DNA of 64,000 bases from an uncultured Clostridia bacterium (GCA_946411635.1 CAMKES010000007.1:1-64000), one strand, 5' to 3'; shown: positions 42,732-51,736, counted from the stretch's first letter. Notes: generated by a model not told the origin, from the letters alone. Numbers and translations: made by a program.

Positions 42732-43547
42732 TTACAGCGCGTGGAACACGATCAGCGTAAAGAACGCGACCGGCAGCGCGAAGCAGAAGCTGTCCGCGCG
42801 GTCGATGATGCCGCCGTGACCGGGAAGCAGGTCGGAAAAGTCCTTGATCCCCGCCTGCCGCTTGATCATGGACGCGCACAGGTCTCCGAACTGGCCGAAC
42901 ACCGTGCAGAGGAACGACGCGATCAGATATACGTACCACGGGATCGGCGCAAGGTCTTTCAGGAACAGCCACGGCACGAACCCGAGCGCGGTGCCGAACA
43001 CGGTGCCGAAGATCGCGCCCTCGACCGTTTTGTTCGGACTGATCGCGGGACAGAGTTTGTGCCGTCCGAACGCCCTGCCGCAGAAATACGCGAACGTGTC
43101 GCAGCCTGCCGCGGCGAACAGCGTGATGCAGAATACCGGATAGAACATCGCGTCGGCCTGCACGGAAAGATAGCAGAAGCCGAGGAACAGCAGCCCGGGA
43201 TAGAAGCAGACGATGAATGAGCCGAGCACGTCCCGCATCGGGACCTTTCCGAACAGCGCGGCGAGCATGCCGAGCATGACGACGAGGCTGGCGGCGCAGA
43301 GGATGAACGAAGTCTCGTCGCGAAGGACGAACAGCACGCACAGAACGAGCGAAAGGATCCGCGCGATCCACGGGGACGCGTTTACGCCCGTTTCCCGCAG
43401 CGCGTCGGACATTTCGCGCGCGGCGAACCAGAGCATGGCGTAGAAGAAACAGATCCGCGTGACGGGACCGAGCCACAGACAAACCGCCAGAAGCGCGATC
43501 AGGATCGTTCCCGTGATGACGCGCGTCAGCGTTCCGCTTTTTTTCAT
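42732..43547 (-). CDS. cdsA: Phosphatidate cytidylyltransferase
   Basis: This 271-residue membrane enzyme makes CDP-diacylglycerol from phosphatidate and CTP, the branch point for anionic phospholipids. About seven hydrophobic helices are visible. The family signature lies near the C-terminus (MIKRQAGIKDFSDLLPGHGG followed by IIDRADS), and ISPNKTVEGAIFG is the usual cytidylyltransferase block. It is preceded by the Feo genes on the same strand (38 bases away) and followed by its own terminator. Confidence 0.95.
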   Translation of the reverse strand: MKKSGTLTRVITGTILIALLAVCLWLGPVTRICFFYAMLWFAAREMSDALRETGVNASPWIARILSLVLCVLFVLRDETSFILCAASLVVMLGMLAALFGKVPMRDVLGSFIVCFYPGLLFLGFCYLSVQADAMFYPVFCITLFAAAGCDTFAYFCGRAFGRHKLCPAISPNKTVEGAIFGTVFGTALGFVPWLFLKDLAPIPWYVYLIASFLCTVFGQFGDLCASMIKRQAGIKDFSDLLPGHGGIIDRADSFCFALPVAFFTLIVFHAL

Positions 43548-43585
43548 GCCGCTCTCCCCTTTCCGACTTATTAAAAATCAGTATA

Positions 43586-43777
43586 TCACAAATCATTTTG
43601 CTTGTCAGCCGTTTTTTCTTCCGTTTCCCGTTTTTTTCCGCAGGCGCCCGAAAGCGCGCATCCGGCGCACGATCCGCAGCAGGCGCCGCCGCGCTTCTTT
43701 TTCCGCACGGCAAGGAACGCCGCCGCGCCGAGCGCGAGCAGAACGAGCCCGAGGATGATCCAGTCGACCGGCTTCAC
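43586..43777 (-). CDS. FeoB-associated Cys-rich membrane protein
   Basis: This 63-residue protein has one membrane helix (WIILGLVLLALGAAAFLAV) followed by a basic stretch and a Cys cluster (CCGSCAGCALSGACG). This is the pattern of the small FeoB-associated proteins found after feoB in Firmicutes. It starts with GTG overlapping the feoB stop (GTGA). It presumably sits in the membrane next to FeoB and may bind ferrous iron; its biochemical role is not established. Confidence 0.88.
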   Translation of the reverse strand: MKPVDWIILGLVLLALGAAAFLAVRKKKRGGACCGSCAGCALSGACGKKRETEEKTADKQNDL

Positions 43778-46119
43778 AGACGGAACCCTCCGCCGATCCA
43801 ATGCACGAGAAACGCCGCGACCCACGCGATCACGCACTGCGCAAGCACGACAAACAGCGCCCAGCGCCGTCCGAGCTCGCGCCGGATCGACGCCACCGCC
43901 GCCACGCACGGCGTGTACAGAAGACAGAAGGTCAGAAACGCCAGCGCCGCAAGCGGCGTGAGCGCGCCGACCACCGCCGCTTCCGAACCGAACAGGACGT
44001 TGACCGTGGAAACGACGCTCTCCTTTGCGAGAAAGCCGCCGATCAGCGCCGTGGACATGCGCCAGTCGCCGAAGCCGAGCGGCGAGAACACCGGCGCGAT
44101 AAAGCCCGCGATGACGGCGAGCATGGAATCCTGCGAGTTTGTGACGACGTCCAGCCGGAAATCGAACGTCTGCAAAAACCAGATCACGACGGTCGCGATC
44201 AGGATGACCGTAAACGCGCGTTCCAGGAAGTCCTTCGCCTTGTCCCACAGAAGCCGGAGCACGTTTTTGACGCCCGGCAGCCGGTAGTTCGGCAGCTCCA
44301 TGACGAACGGCACCGCCTCGCCCTTGAACAGCGTGCCCTTGGAGAGCAGCGCCGTCAGAATGCCGACGAGCACGCCGAGCACGTAGAGTCCGATCATCAC
44401 GAGCGCCGCAACCTTCGGGAAGAACGCCGCGGAGAAGAACGCGTAGATCGGCAGCTTCGCCGAACAGCTCATAAACGGCGTCAGAAGGATCGTGAGTTTC
44501 CGGTCGCGGGCGGAGGGCAGCGTGCGGCTCGCCATAACGCCCGGCACGGTACAGCCGAAGCCGATCAGCATCGGCACGATGCTGCGGCCCGACAGACCGA
44601 TCTTTCGGAGCAGCTTATCCATGAAGAACGCGACGCGCGCCATGTAGCCGGAATCCTCGAGGATCGAGAGGAAAAAGAACAGAACGATGATGATCGGCAG
44701 GAAGCTCAGAACGCTTCCGACGCCATTAAAGATCCCGTCGATGATCAGCGAGTGCAGAACGCGACTGACGTTCCAGCTCGTAAGCGCGGAATCCACCGCG
44801 CCGCGCGCCGCGTCGATGCCCATTTCAAGCAGCGACTGCAGCCCCGCGCCGATCACGTGGAAGGTCAGGAAAAACACGAGTCCCATGATCGCGATGAAGA
44901 CCGGGATCGCGGTCCACTTGCCGGTGAGCACGCGGTCCAGCCTGCTGCTGCGCTTGTGCTCGCGGCTTTCCTTCGGCTTGACGACCGTCGCTTCGCACAG
45001 TTTTTTGATGAACGAAAAGCGCATGTCCGCGATGGCGGCGGCGCGGTCGAGCCCGCGCTCCTCCTCCATCTGACAGATGATGTGTTCGACCATTTCGCGC
45101 TCGTTGTCCGTCAGCTTCAGCGCCTCGGTCACGTACGGGTCGCCCTCGACGAGTTTGCTCGCGGCGAAGCGCAGAGGGATCCCCGCTTCCGCGGCATGGT
45201 CTTCAACGAGATGCATGATGCCGTGCAGACAGCGGTGCACCGCGCCGCCGTTCGCGTCCTTGTCGCAGAAGTCTGTGCGGCTCGGTTTTTCCTGATACTG
45301 CGCGACGTGCAGCGCGTGGCTGACGAGCTCGTCGACGCCCTCGTTTTTCGCCGCGGAGATCGGAACGACCGGGATGCCCAGAAGCTGTTCCATTTCGTTG
45401 ATGCGGATCGAGCCGCCGTTGCCGCGCATCTCGTCCATCATGTTCAGCGCGAGCACCATCGGCACGTCGAGCTCCATCAGCTGCAGCGTCAGGTACAGAT
45501 TGCGCTCGATGTTCGTCGCGTCGACGATGTTGATGATGCCGGTAGGCTTTTCGTTCAGAATGAACCGGCGCGAGATGCGCTCCTCGTCGGAATACGGAGA
45601 CAGCGAATAGATGCCGGGCAGATCGGTGATCTCGGTCTCCGGATGGTTGCGGATCGCGCCGCCCTTGCGGTCGACGGTGACGCCCGGGAAGTTGCCGACG
45701 TGCTGGTTCGCACCGGTCAGCTGGTTGAACAGCGTCGTTTTGCCGCAGTTCTGGTTGCCCGCAAGCGCGAAGGTCAGCTTCGTGCCCTTTTTCAGCGGGT
45801 TTTCCGTTTCCTTGACGTGAAAGCGTCCCGTTTCGCCGAGACCGGGGTGCTCCACCTCGACGGCATACGGACGGACCGGTCTGATCTTTGCGGATTCGAC
45901 GGGCCGCACGCCGATCTTTTCCGCGTCCGCAACGCGCAGCGTCAGCTCGTAGCCGTGGATGCGGAACTCCATCGGATCGCCCATCGGCGCAAACTTCACC
46001 AGCGTCATCTCCGCGCCGGGGATCACGCCCATATCCAGAAAATGCTGTCTCAGCGCCCCCTCGCCGCCGACCGTTTCCACGATCGCGGACGCGCCGGGCT
46101 TCAGATCTCGCAACGTCAT
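43774..46119 (-). CDS. feoB: Ferrous iron transporter, FeoA-FeoB fusion
   Basis: This 781-residue protein has an N-terminal FeoA/SH3-like domain (about 1-75, TLRDLKPGASAIVETV) fused to FeoB. The G-protein domain has GNQNCGKTTLFNQL (G1, about 121-134), VGNFPGVTV, DLPGIYSL (G3) and NMMD (G4). About ten membrane helices follow with GFGCTVPGVMASRTL and LTPFMSCSAKLPIY, the Cys-containing pore motifs. ATG 46119 has GGAGGCGGG upstream; the long frame further upstream is not coding. FeoA is usually a separate protein; here it is in one chain. Imports Fe(II). Confidence 0.95.
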   Translation of the reverse strand: MTLRDLKPGASAIVETVGGEGALRQHFLDMGVIPGAEMTLVKFAPMGDPMEFRIHGYELTLRVADAEKIGVRPVESAKIRPVRPYAVEVEHPGLGETGRFHVKETENPLKKGTKLTFALAGNQNCGKTTLFNQLTGANQHVGNFPGVTVDRKGGAIRNHPETEITDLPGIYSLSPYSDEERISRRFILNEKPTGIINIVDATNIERNLYLTLQLMELDVPMVLALNMMDEMRGNGGSIRINEMEQLLGIPVVPISAAKNEGVDELVSHALHVAQYQEKPSRTDFCDKDANGGAVHRCLHGIMHLVEDHAAEAGIPLRFAASKLVEGDPYVTEALKLTDNEREMVEHIICQMEEERGLDRAAAIADMRFSFIKKLCEATVVKPKESREHKRSSRLDRVLTGKWTAIPVFIAIMGLVFFLTFHVIGAGLQSLLEMGIDAARGAVDSALTSWNVSRVLHSLIIDGIFNGVGSVLSFLPIIIVLFFFLSILEDSGYMARVAFFMDKLLRKIGLSGRSIVPMLIGFGCTVPGVMASRTLPSARDRKLTILLTPFMSCSAKLPIYAFFSAAFFPKVAALVMIGLYVLGVLVGILTALLSKGTLFKGEAVPFVMELPNYRLPGVKNVLRLLWDKAKDFLERAFTVILIATVVIWFLQTFDFRLDVVTNSQDSMLAVIAGFIAPVFSPLGFGDWRMSTALIGGFLAKESVVSTVNVLFGSEAAVVGALTPLAALAFLTFCLLYTPCVAAVASIRRELGRRWALFVVLAQCVIAWVAAFLVHWIGGGFRL

Positions 46120-46224
46120 ACTCCCGCCTCCGATTGCTTTGGCTCCGTTCGGAACCGAAAAAAGTATACCGCAAATCCCGGCCGGATGCAAGGCGAAACG
46201 GACGATTCTTTTGTCGGACGAAAA

Positions 46225-46249
46225 AAAGCGTCCCGAAGCGGGACGCTTT
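46225..46249 (-). terminator. Terminator of the small lipoprotein gene
   Basis: AAAGCGTCCCG/CGGGACGCTTT with a 3-base loop, followed on the minus strand by a run of seven T in total. It ends transcription of the lipoprotein gene before feoB. Confidence 0.9.
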
Positions 46250-46265
46250 GCCGTCTGCAATGCGA

Positions 46266-46508
46266 TCAGCCGTTTCCCCCGGGCATGCCGGAAGAAGGCG
46301 AAACGGCGGGCGTGGTCGGTTCGACCGGCGCCGCGGTTTCGGGCGGAGTCGCAGCGGGACTTGCCGTTGCGGCAGGCGCCGCGCTCGCCGCAGGCTTCAT
46401 CGTCGGCGCCTTCGTCGGCATCGACGCGTCGCCGCGCACGGAACAGCTGCAGCCCGCAAACGCGAGCAGCATCGCAAGCAGCGGGATCAAAAAGAATCGT
46501 TTCATCAT
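46266..46508 (-). CDS. Small Ala/Pro-rich lipoprotein
   Basis: This 80-residue protein has a lipoprotein signal (MMKRFFLIPLLAMLLAFAGC, lipid-modified Cys about 20) and a low-complexity Ala/Pro/Thr-rich tail (about residues 30-80) with no domain. The second ATG (46508) has AAGGAGA at 6-base spacing and is the better start than ATG 46514. The function is unknown; such proteins may be surface spacers. It lies divergently from rsmA. Confidence 0.65.
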   Translation of the reverse strand: MMKRFFLIPLLAMLLAFAGCSCSVRGDASMPTKAPTMKPAASAAPAATASPAATPPETAAPVEPTTPAVSPSSGMPGGNG

Positions 46509-46566
46509 GCGCATCTCCTTTCGGTTCTTTTCCGATAGAATGTCCCGCCGCGGCCGCGTTATACGC

Positions 46567-46595
46567 TTGCGGGTCAAAAAAAACTGTGGTATACT
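46567..46595 (+). promoter_or_regulatory. Promoter of rsmA, directly abutting the start codon
   Basis: TTGCGG (46567-46572), a 17-base spacer and TATACT (46590-46595) preceded by TGG form an extended -10 promoter. The expected transcription start (6-7 bases after the -10) coincides with the ATG at 46602. Confidence 0.65.
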
Positions 46596-46601
46596 GCGGG
46601 C

Positions 46602-47390
46602 ATGAGAGCAAGCGCCGAATTTGTCAAAACCGCTTTGCGGGATCTCGAAAAAACGCCGAACCGCGCGCTCGGGCAGAACTTCTGCATCGACGGCGGGCGG
46701 CTTTCTTCCTGTGTCGACCGCATGCGTCTTGAGAAAAACGTGATCGAGATCGGTCCCGGCCTCGGCGCGCTGACCGAGCTGCTGCTTGCGAAAAACGCGT
46801 GCGTGACCGCGCTCGAAAAGGACGAAACGATGGTCGCGTTTCTTCGGGAAACGCTTTCGCATCCGAACCTTTCGGTGCGGCACGGCGACGCGCTGAAATA
46901 CCGGTACGCCGACGAAGCGAAGCCGTTTTCCGTCGTCGGGAATCTGCCGTACTACATCACGACGCCGCTGTGCGCGGCGGTGCTGAAGGCGCTGCCGGCG
47001 TCGTTCTACTGCATGGTGCAGAAGGAGGCGTCGGACCGGTTTTTCGCAAAGCCGAAAGACGACTGCTACGGTCCGCTTTCGATCCTCACGCAGCTGTATT
47101 ACGACGCGGCGATCCTCGACGCGTTCCCGGAGGACTGCTTTTATCCGAGCCCGAACGTGCAGTCCGTGTTCGTGGGCATGACGAAAAAGCCCGACGCGCC
47201 GGAGGACGATCCCAAAGCGCTTTCCGCGTTTGCCGCAAACCTGCTTTCGATGCGGCGCAAGACGATCAAAAACAATCTGAAGCCGTATCCGGGCGCGGAC
47301 GAGGCGCTGAAAACGCTCGGCATCCCGCCCGAAACCCGCGCGGAGACGCTGCCGCCCGAAACGGTGCTCGCGCTGTTCCGGCTGCTCTGA
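46602..47390 (+). CDS. rsmA: 16S rRNA dimethyladenosine transferase
   Basis: This 262-residue RsmA/KsgA enzyme dimethylates two adjacent adenosines near the 3' end of 16S rRNA. It shows LGQNFCID (about 23-30), the SAM-binding IEIGPGLGALTELLL and the catalytic NLPYYITTPL (NLPY motif). There is no ribosome binding site before the ATG and the promoter -10 lies only 6 bases upstream, so the mRNA may be leaderless. The length is typical. The gene is monocistronic, with a terminator at 47401-47428. Confidence 0.96.
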   Translation: MRASAEFVKTALRDLEKTPNRALGQNFCIDGGRLSSCVDRMRLEKNVIEIGPGLGALTELLLAKNACVTALEKDETMVAFLRETLSHPNLSVRHGDALKYRYADEAKPFSVVGNLPYYITTPLCAAVLKALPASFYCMVQKEASDRFFAKPKDDCYGPLSILTQLYYDAAILDAFPEDCFYPSPNVQSVFVGMTKKPDAPEDDPKALSAFAANLLSMRRKTIKNNLKPYPGADEALKTLGIPPETRAETLPPETVLALFRLL

Positions 47391-47400
47391 GAAGCATCAA

Positions 47401-47428
47401 AAAAAGGAGGTCCGATGACCTCCTTTTT
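47401..47428. terminator. Bidirectional terminator between rsmA and the M32 gene
   Basis: A perfect 12-bp stem AAAAAGGAGGTC/GACCTCCTTTTT with loop CGAT sits between convergent genes; T-rich tracts follow on both strands. Confidence 0.92.
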
Positions 47429-47438
47429 GATTTACGCG

Positions 47439-48932
47439 TTATGCGAGGCGATACAGCTCCGAGTATTTCTTCGTGAGATAATCCGTATAGTACGTCGGAT
47501 CGAACGGCGCGCCGAACGCCTCCTCCATCAGTTTGACCGGATCCTTCATGCAGCCGAAGCGGTAGATGTGCGCCGTGAGCCATTCGACGATCGGCCGGAG
47601 GTTGCCCGCGCGGACGTTCCCCCATACGTCGATCTCGTTTTCCATGCGTTTGATGAGCTGTGCGCCGTACGCGCTGCCCACCGCGTAGGACGGAAAGTAG
47701 CCGAACAGTCCCGTCGCCCAGTGCGAATCCTGCAGCACGCCGCGGCGATCGTCCGGCACGTCGACGCCGAGGTATTCCTTGTACATGCGGTTCCATTCCA
47801 CGGGCAGATCCTTCGCCGCGAGATCGCCGTTGAACAGGCGCTTTTCGAGCTCGTAGCGGATCATGACGTGCAGCGAATAGGTCAGCTCGTCCGCCTCCGT
47901 GCGGATCAGCGACGGCTCCGCCTTGTTGACCGCGACGTAGAATTGATGCGCGGTGACGTCCTTCAGCTGCTCCCTGAAGATCTGCTGCATCCGCGGGAAG
48001 ATCGCCTCGATAAACGGCTCGCTGCGGCCGATGATATTCTCGAAGAACCGCGACTGGCTCTCGTGCACGCTCATCGAAACGCCCTTGCCGATCGGGAGCC
48101 GCGCGACGTCGTCGGCGATATTGCGCTCGTACGTGGCGTGGCCGCCCTCGTGGATGACGCTGTACATCGACAGCTCGACCGCGTCCTCGTGGTAGTGCGT
48201 GGTGATGCGGACGTCGTTTTTCGTAAAGCTCGTCGTGAACGGGTGCTCGGTCTCGCCGATGACGCAGTGGTTTTTGTCGAGCCCCAGCACGTCCATCAGA
48301 TAGTCCGAGAAGATCCGCTGCTGCGCGACCGGATAGTGCCGGTGCAGGAACGAAACGTCCGGCTGCTCCTTGATCCTTGCGATCACGGGAACGAGACGGT
48401 CGCGGACGGTTCTGAAGAATCCGTCGAGCGTTTCGGTGTTCAGCCCCTTTTCATACGCGTCGAGCAGCGTGTCGTAGACCGGCGCGTCGGGCTGATAGTA
48501 GCGCGCAAAGCGCTTTTTCGCCGCGATCAGCTTTTCGAGATGCGGCAGGAACGACGCGAAGTCGCTCCGGAGCTTCGCCTCATGCCAGACCCGATCGGCG
48601 GTCGTCTGATCGACCGTGTACTGCACGTACTCCTCCTTCGGGATGCAGGCGATGCGCGCGCGCTGCTCCATGGCGAGCTCGGCGGTGCGGACGATCGCGG
48701 GATCGACCTCGCCACGGTGCGCGAGGATCTCCGCCTGCATCGCTTCGGTCTCCGGCGCGGTCAGAAGATCGTACGTGACCGCGCTCAATACGCCGAGCGT
48801 GTCGCCCACGATCGGGCCCGCGCCCTTCGGCATGATCGTGCTCATATCGTAGGTCATCAGCCCCATCGCGTGGCGGTACGCGCGAAGCTTTTCCAGATAG
48901 GCGCGGTAGCGTTCAACGGTTTGCTGGATCAT
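47439..48932 (-). CDS. Thermostable-carboxypeptidase-type metallopeptidase (M32)
   Basis: This 497-residue cytoplasmic zinc carboxypeptidase of family M32 shows the zinc motif HEGGHATYE (HExxH-type, about 260-268), a following SQSRFFENIIGRS with the third ligand Glu, and the family block YLGVDVPDDRRGVLQDSHWATGLFGYFPSYAVG. No signal peptide. The length is typical. It removes C-terminal residues from peptides. It is the last gene of a minus-strand run after the lipoprotein and clostripain-like genes. Confidence 0.95.
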   Translation of the reverse strand: MIQQTVERYRAYLEKLRAYRHAMGLMTYDMSTIMPKGAGPIVGDTLGVLSAVTYDLLTAPETEAMQAEILAHRGEVDPAIVRTAELAMEQRARIACIPKEEYVQYTVDQTTADRVWHEAKLRSDFASFLPHLEKLIAAKKRFARYYQPDAPVYDTLLDAYEKGLNTETLDGFFRTVRDRLVPVIARIKEQPDVSFLHRHYPVAQQRIFSDYLMDVLGLDKNHCVIGETEHPFTTSFTKNDVRITTHYHEDAVELSMYSVIHEGGHATYERNIADDVARLPIGKGVSMSVHESQSRFFENIIGRSEPFIEAIFPRMQQIFREQLKDVTAHQFYVAVNKAEPSLIRTEADELTYSLHVMIRYELEKRLFNGDLAAKDLPVEWNRMYKEYLGVDVPDDRRGVLQDSHWATGLFGYFPSYAVGSAYGAQLIKRMENEIDVWGNVRAGNLRPIVEWLTAHIYRFGCMKDPVKLMEEAFGAPFDPTYYTDYLTKKYSELYRLA

Positions 48933-48935
48933 AGA

Positions 48936-49469
48936 TTAACTCCTTTCGGTTTGCGTTTCGTCTGCCGGTTCCGCTTCGGACGGCTCCGACGCGGGTTCTT
49001 CTTTCTTCTTCAGAGGCTTGCCGAACAGGATCAGCAGCGCGACCGCGATCACGCCGATCAGGATCGTCACGGCCGTGCGGCGCGCGTCGCGCACCGTGAC
49101 GGATACGGTCGAAGCCGCGGTCTCGCCCGTTTCGGTTTCCGCCGTGACGGTCAGTTTCGCCGTGCCGGCGCCGCGCGCAATCACGAACAGCGTGCCGTCT
49201 TCGTCCAGCACGCCCGCCGCGACCGATTCGTCCGCGCTTTCCACCGCAAACGTCAGCGCGGATCCGTCCGCGGCCGCGAAGCCCGCCGTATATGCGGCAA
49301 GCGCCTCCGTCATGCCGTCGCGCACGCCGAGCGGCAGCGTGATCGTGACGTCCTTCTGCCCCGGCGCCGTGATCGCCGGCGTTTCGGGGCGTTCTTCATC
49401 CTGCTTTGCCGCGCAGCCCGCCGTGATCAGCAGACACAGCGCGAGCAGAAATAAACCCGTTCGTTTCAT
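48936..49469 (-). CDS. Lipoprotein with Ig-like domain and C-terminal membrane helix
   Basis: This 177-residue protein has lipoprotein signal MKRTGLFLLALCLLITAGC (Cys about 19). An extracytoplasmic beta-sandwich (about 40-130, ending LTVTAETETGETAASTVSVTV) looks like a bacterial Ig-like repeat. A C-terminal membrane helix (TAVTILIGVIAVALLILFG) and a charged acidic tail follow. The ATG at 49469 has AAAGGA at 6-base spacing; GTG and ATG codons upstream are less likely. It lies 11 bases after the clostripain-like protease and may be its partner at the surface. Confidence 0.6.
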   Translation of the reverse strand: MKRTGLFLLALCLLITAGCAAKQDEERPETPAITAPGQKDVTITLPLGVRDGMTEALAAYTAGFAAADGSALTFAVESADESVAAGVLDEDGTLFVIARGAGTAKLTVTAETETGETAASTVSVTVRDARRTAVTILIGVIAVALLILFGKPLKKKEEPASEPSEAEPADETQTERS

Positions 49470-49480
49470 ATCCATTCCTT

Positions 49481-51076
49481 TCACCACGTTCCTCCGAGCA
49501 GCCAGTCGGCCGCGTCCTCAAGCCAGTCGAGGTCCCAGCCGCCCCAGTCGAAATCTCCGTAATACGCGTCCCAGCCGTCCCAGTCGTATGCGTCGCCGAA
49601 ATCGAAATATCCGGCGCTGCTTTCTACGGTCACGAACTTGCCGAGCCATTCGATATAGTCCGCGTCGATGCCCGCGTTGCGGAACACGCGTTTCAGTTCG
49701 TTGTAGAACGTTTCGTCGCCGTACGGCAGCGTGACCGAAAGCCCCGTGAGCGTCGTTTCGTCGGACGTTGCGCCGAACGCGACGACCGCCGCCCGGAACG
49801 CGGCGCAGAGCGCGTCGGATTTGTCGGACGATACGTTCATCGCGACCGAAAGAATATCGGTCACGCAGTAATCCTCGAGCGAGCCGTTGCCGCCCGTATA
49901 CCAGCCGACCGCGCGCAGACGCGGATGCACGCGTCCGCCGTCCGACATGCGGAGCTGGCTGTAATTCTTGTTCAGAAGCGCTTCCTCGCTGTCGTACGCG
50001 AAGTCCACCCACGCGGGATACAGCAGCGCGATATACGCCTCGTCGATCAGCGCGAGCGTCGCGCCGCCGTTTTTCGCGAGGTCCTTTTCGCAGGCCGCGA
50101 CCGTATCGTCGATCACGATCGAAGCAAGCGTCTGCGTGGGGATCGCGGGATCCTTCGCGAGCGCCGTGAACCAGCCCGTATACGCCCAGCCGCAGCCCGG
50201 CTCGAAATCCTCGCTCAGAAGCGTATAGTCGCAGTAATCGTACAGCGCGCAGCAGACCTCGAGCGACGACATCAGACAGCAGTCCATGCCGATAAGATCG
50301 AAATACACGCCGCCGTTTTTCAGCGCGAGCTGGATCTCGTCGATGGTGAGCGTCGATTCGTACGGCTGATATTCGTCGTAGCCGAAACCGTAGACCGCGC
50401 CGCCGCCGTGATCCCAGAGGATCAGAATGTAGCGATCGGCGGGGTAGTTCGCGGCGCCCCAGCGGATGAAGTCCGCAAGCGTGGACGGAACGGTCGTATC
50501 GAGCTGTCCGAGCGTGTCGTCGACGAGCGTCAGCCCGCGGTCCGTCAGAAGATACCGCTGCGCGTGCGTCGCGGAGATGCCGTAGCGCTTGTTCCACTTG
50601 CGCGTGCCGAGCGTTTCGATCAGGACCTTCACGCGGCCGCTCTTTTGCGCGCGGACCATTTCGGTGAGGTCGTCCGTCGCCTCGCCGGACTCGGATTCGA
50701 GGTCCGAGCCGTTCATGTAGATCAGCACCGTCACCGTGTCCGTGCCGTCGTTTTTCAATTTGACGCGTTTCTCGCGCACGAGCTCCGACGCCGAGACCTG
50801 TCCGTCCGGCGATCCGGCCGGCACGGTTGCCGCGGGTTTCGCCGTCGCCGGCTTTGCCGTCGCAAGCGCCTGCGTCGCCTGCGCCGCCGGCGTTTCCGCA
50901 AGCTGCTCCGCCCATTCGCCGCAGGTCTCGATCCCGCATTTCGCGCATTTTACGCAGCGCCGGCAGGTGCAGACGCACGTGAAGAACGCGCCGACCAGAA
51001 GCGCGATCAGTACGACCGCGACGATCAGCACGATCAGAAGCGTGCGGGATGTTTTTTTATCGGGCGTCTGTTCCAT
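49481..51076 (-). CDS. Clostripain-related cysteine peptidase (C11), membrane-anchored
   Basis: This 531-residue protein has an N-terminal membrane helix (about 12-31), an unusual Cys knot directly after it (CVCTCRRCVKCAKCG), an Ala/Thr-rich spacer (about 60-95) and a C11 peptidase domain. The catalytic His is in LWDHGGGAVYG (about 224) and the catalytic Cys in GMDCCLMSSLEV (about 264). The C-terminus is Trp/Asp-rich (WDGWDAYYGDFDWGG). Clostripains cut after Arg and process themselves. The domain is predicted outside the cell. Its start overlaps the upstream unknown gene by 20 bases. Confidence 0.88.
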   Translation of the reverse strand: MEQTPDKKTSRTLLIVLIVAVVLIALLVGAFFTCVCTCRRCVKCAKCGIETCGEWAEQLAETPAAQATQALATAKPATAKPAATVPAGSPDGQVSASELVREKRVKLKNDGTDTVTVLIYMNGSDLESESGEATDDLTEMVRAQKSGRVKVLIETLGTRKWNKRYGISATHAQRYLLTDRGLTLVDDTLGQLDTTVPSTLADFIRWGAANYPADRYILILWDHGGGAVYGFGYDEYQPYESTLTIDEIQLALKNGGVYFDLIGMDCCLMSSLEVCCALYDYCDYTLLSEDFEPGCGWAYTGWFTALAKDPAIPTQTLASIVIDDTVAACEKDLAKNGGATLALIDEAYIALLYPAWVDFAYDSEEALLNKNYSQLRMSDGGRVHPRLRAVGWYTGGNGSLEDYCVTDILSVAMNVSSDKSDALCAAFRAAVVAFGATSDETTLTGLSVTLPYGDETFYNELKRVFRNAGIDADYIEWLGKFVTVESSAGYFDFGDAYDWDGWDAYYGDFDWGGWDLDWLEDAADWLLGGTW

Positions 51077-51653
51077 GCGTGTCCTCGTTTGCGGGATCCG
51101 GTACGGTCAGCATATCACAATCCGGCGCCGAATGCAATCGACGGCCGGAAAGCAGCCGGTAAAACGGAATGCGCACGTACCGCGCGCCGATCTTCTTCGC
51201 GTACGGGTCGCGGTCCGTTCGCCTGCAGACCTTGCGGATGCCGAAAAAGTAGCGGAACGCGAACCGCTGACTGAGCCGGTACACGTCGGTCACGTCGAGC
51301 TCCACGCTGCGGCAGCCGCGATCGAGCAGCCGTTTCGGGATCAAAAGCGTCGAAACGTGCCGGACGTGCCGGAGCCCCTTGACGAAGAGGTACGCGTTCA
51401 GATGATATTTGAGTTCAAACGTCATGCAGGGCTCGGAAAACAGGAACGGCTTTCCGTACCGCGCTTCGTACGCGGACGACAGCGCGGACGAGACCCACGC
51501 GCAAAGCCGCTTCGTGCCGATCGCGCGCGAGACCGCGTCCCACCGTTCCGGATACGCGGACAGATCGATCCGGAAGCCCTCCGGAAGGATCTCCGTGCAG
51601 CCGGACAAAAGCCTTTTCGCCGTTTTTCGTTCCCTGTTCGTCAACGCTTTCAT
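51057..51653 (-). CDS. Hypothetical basic protein
   Basis: I do not recognise this 198-residue protein. It is Arg-rich, with hydrophobic segments too short and mixed to be membrane helices, one C-terminal Cys pair region and the sequence RYVRIPFYRLLSGRRL. No signal peptide. The ATG at 51653 has only a weak ribosome binding site. It overlaps the clostripain-like gene by 20 bases on the same strand, so the two are probably co-expressed. Codon use matches the GC-rich neighbours, which supports a real gene. Confidence 0.55.
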   Translation of the reverse strand: MKALTNRERKTAKRLLSGCTEILPEGFRIDLSAYPERWDAVSRAIGTKRLCAWVSSALSSAYEARYGKPFLFSEPCMTFELKYHLNAYLFVKGLRHVRHVSTLLIPKRLLDRGCRSVELDVTDVYRLSQRFAFRYFFGIRKVCRRTDRDPYAKKIGARYVRIPFYRLLSGRRLHSAPDCDMLTVPDPANEDTHGTDAR

Positions 51654-51698
51654 ACCCGTATCGTAGCATATCCCGCGCGGTTTCGCAATAAAAAAACA

Positions 51699-51716
51699 GC
51701 TCCGGTCGCCCGGAGC
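51699..51716 (-). terminator. Terminator of the ferredoxin gene
   Basis: GCTCCGG/CCGGAGC (51699-51705 with 51710-51716), flanked by partly paired AAC/GTT, is followed on the minus strand by a run of seven T. Confidence 0.88.
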
Positions 51717-51736
51717 CGTTCTTTTTGTCGTTGTGA

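Noticed and set aside
46120..46611. N-terminal extension of feoB up to 46611
   Set aside because: The upstream frame runs through a lipoprotein gene and a terminator; ATG 46119 has a good ribosome binding site and begins the FeoA domain.
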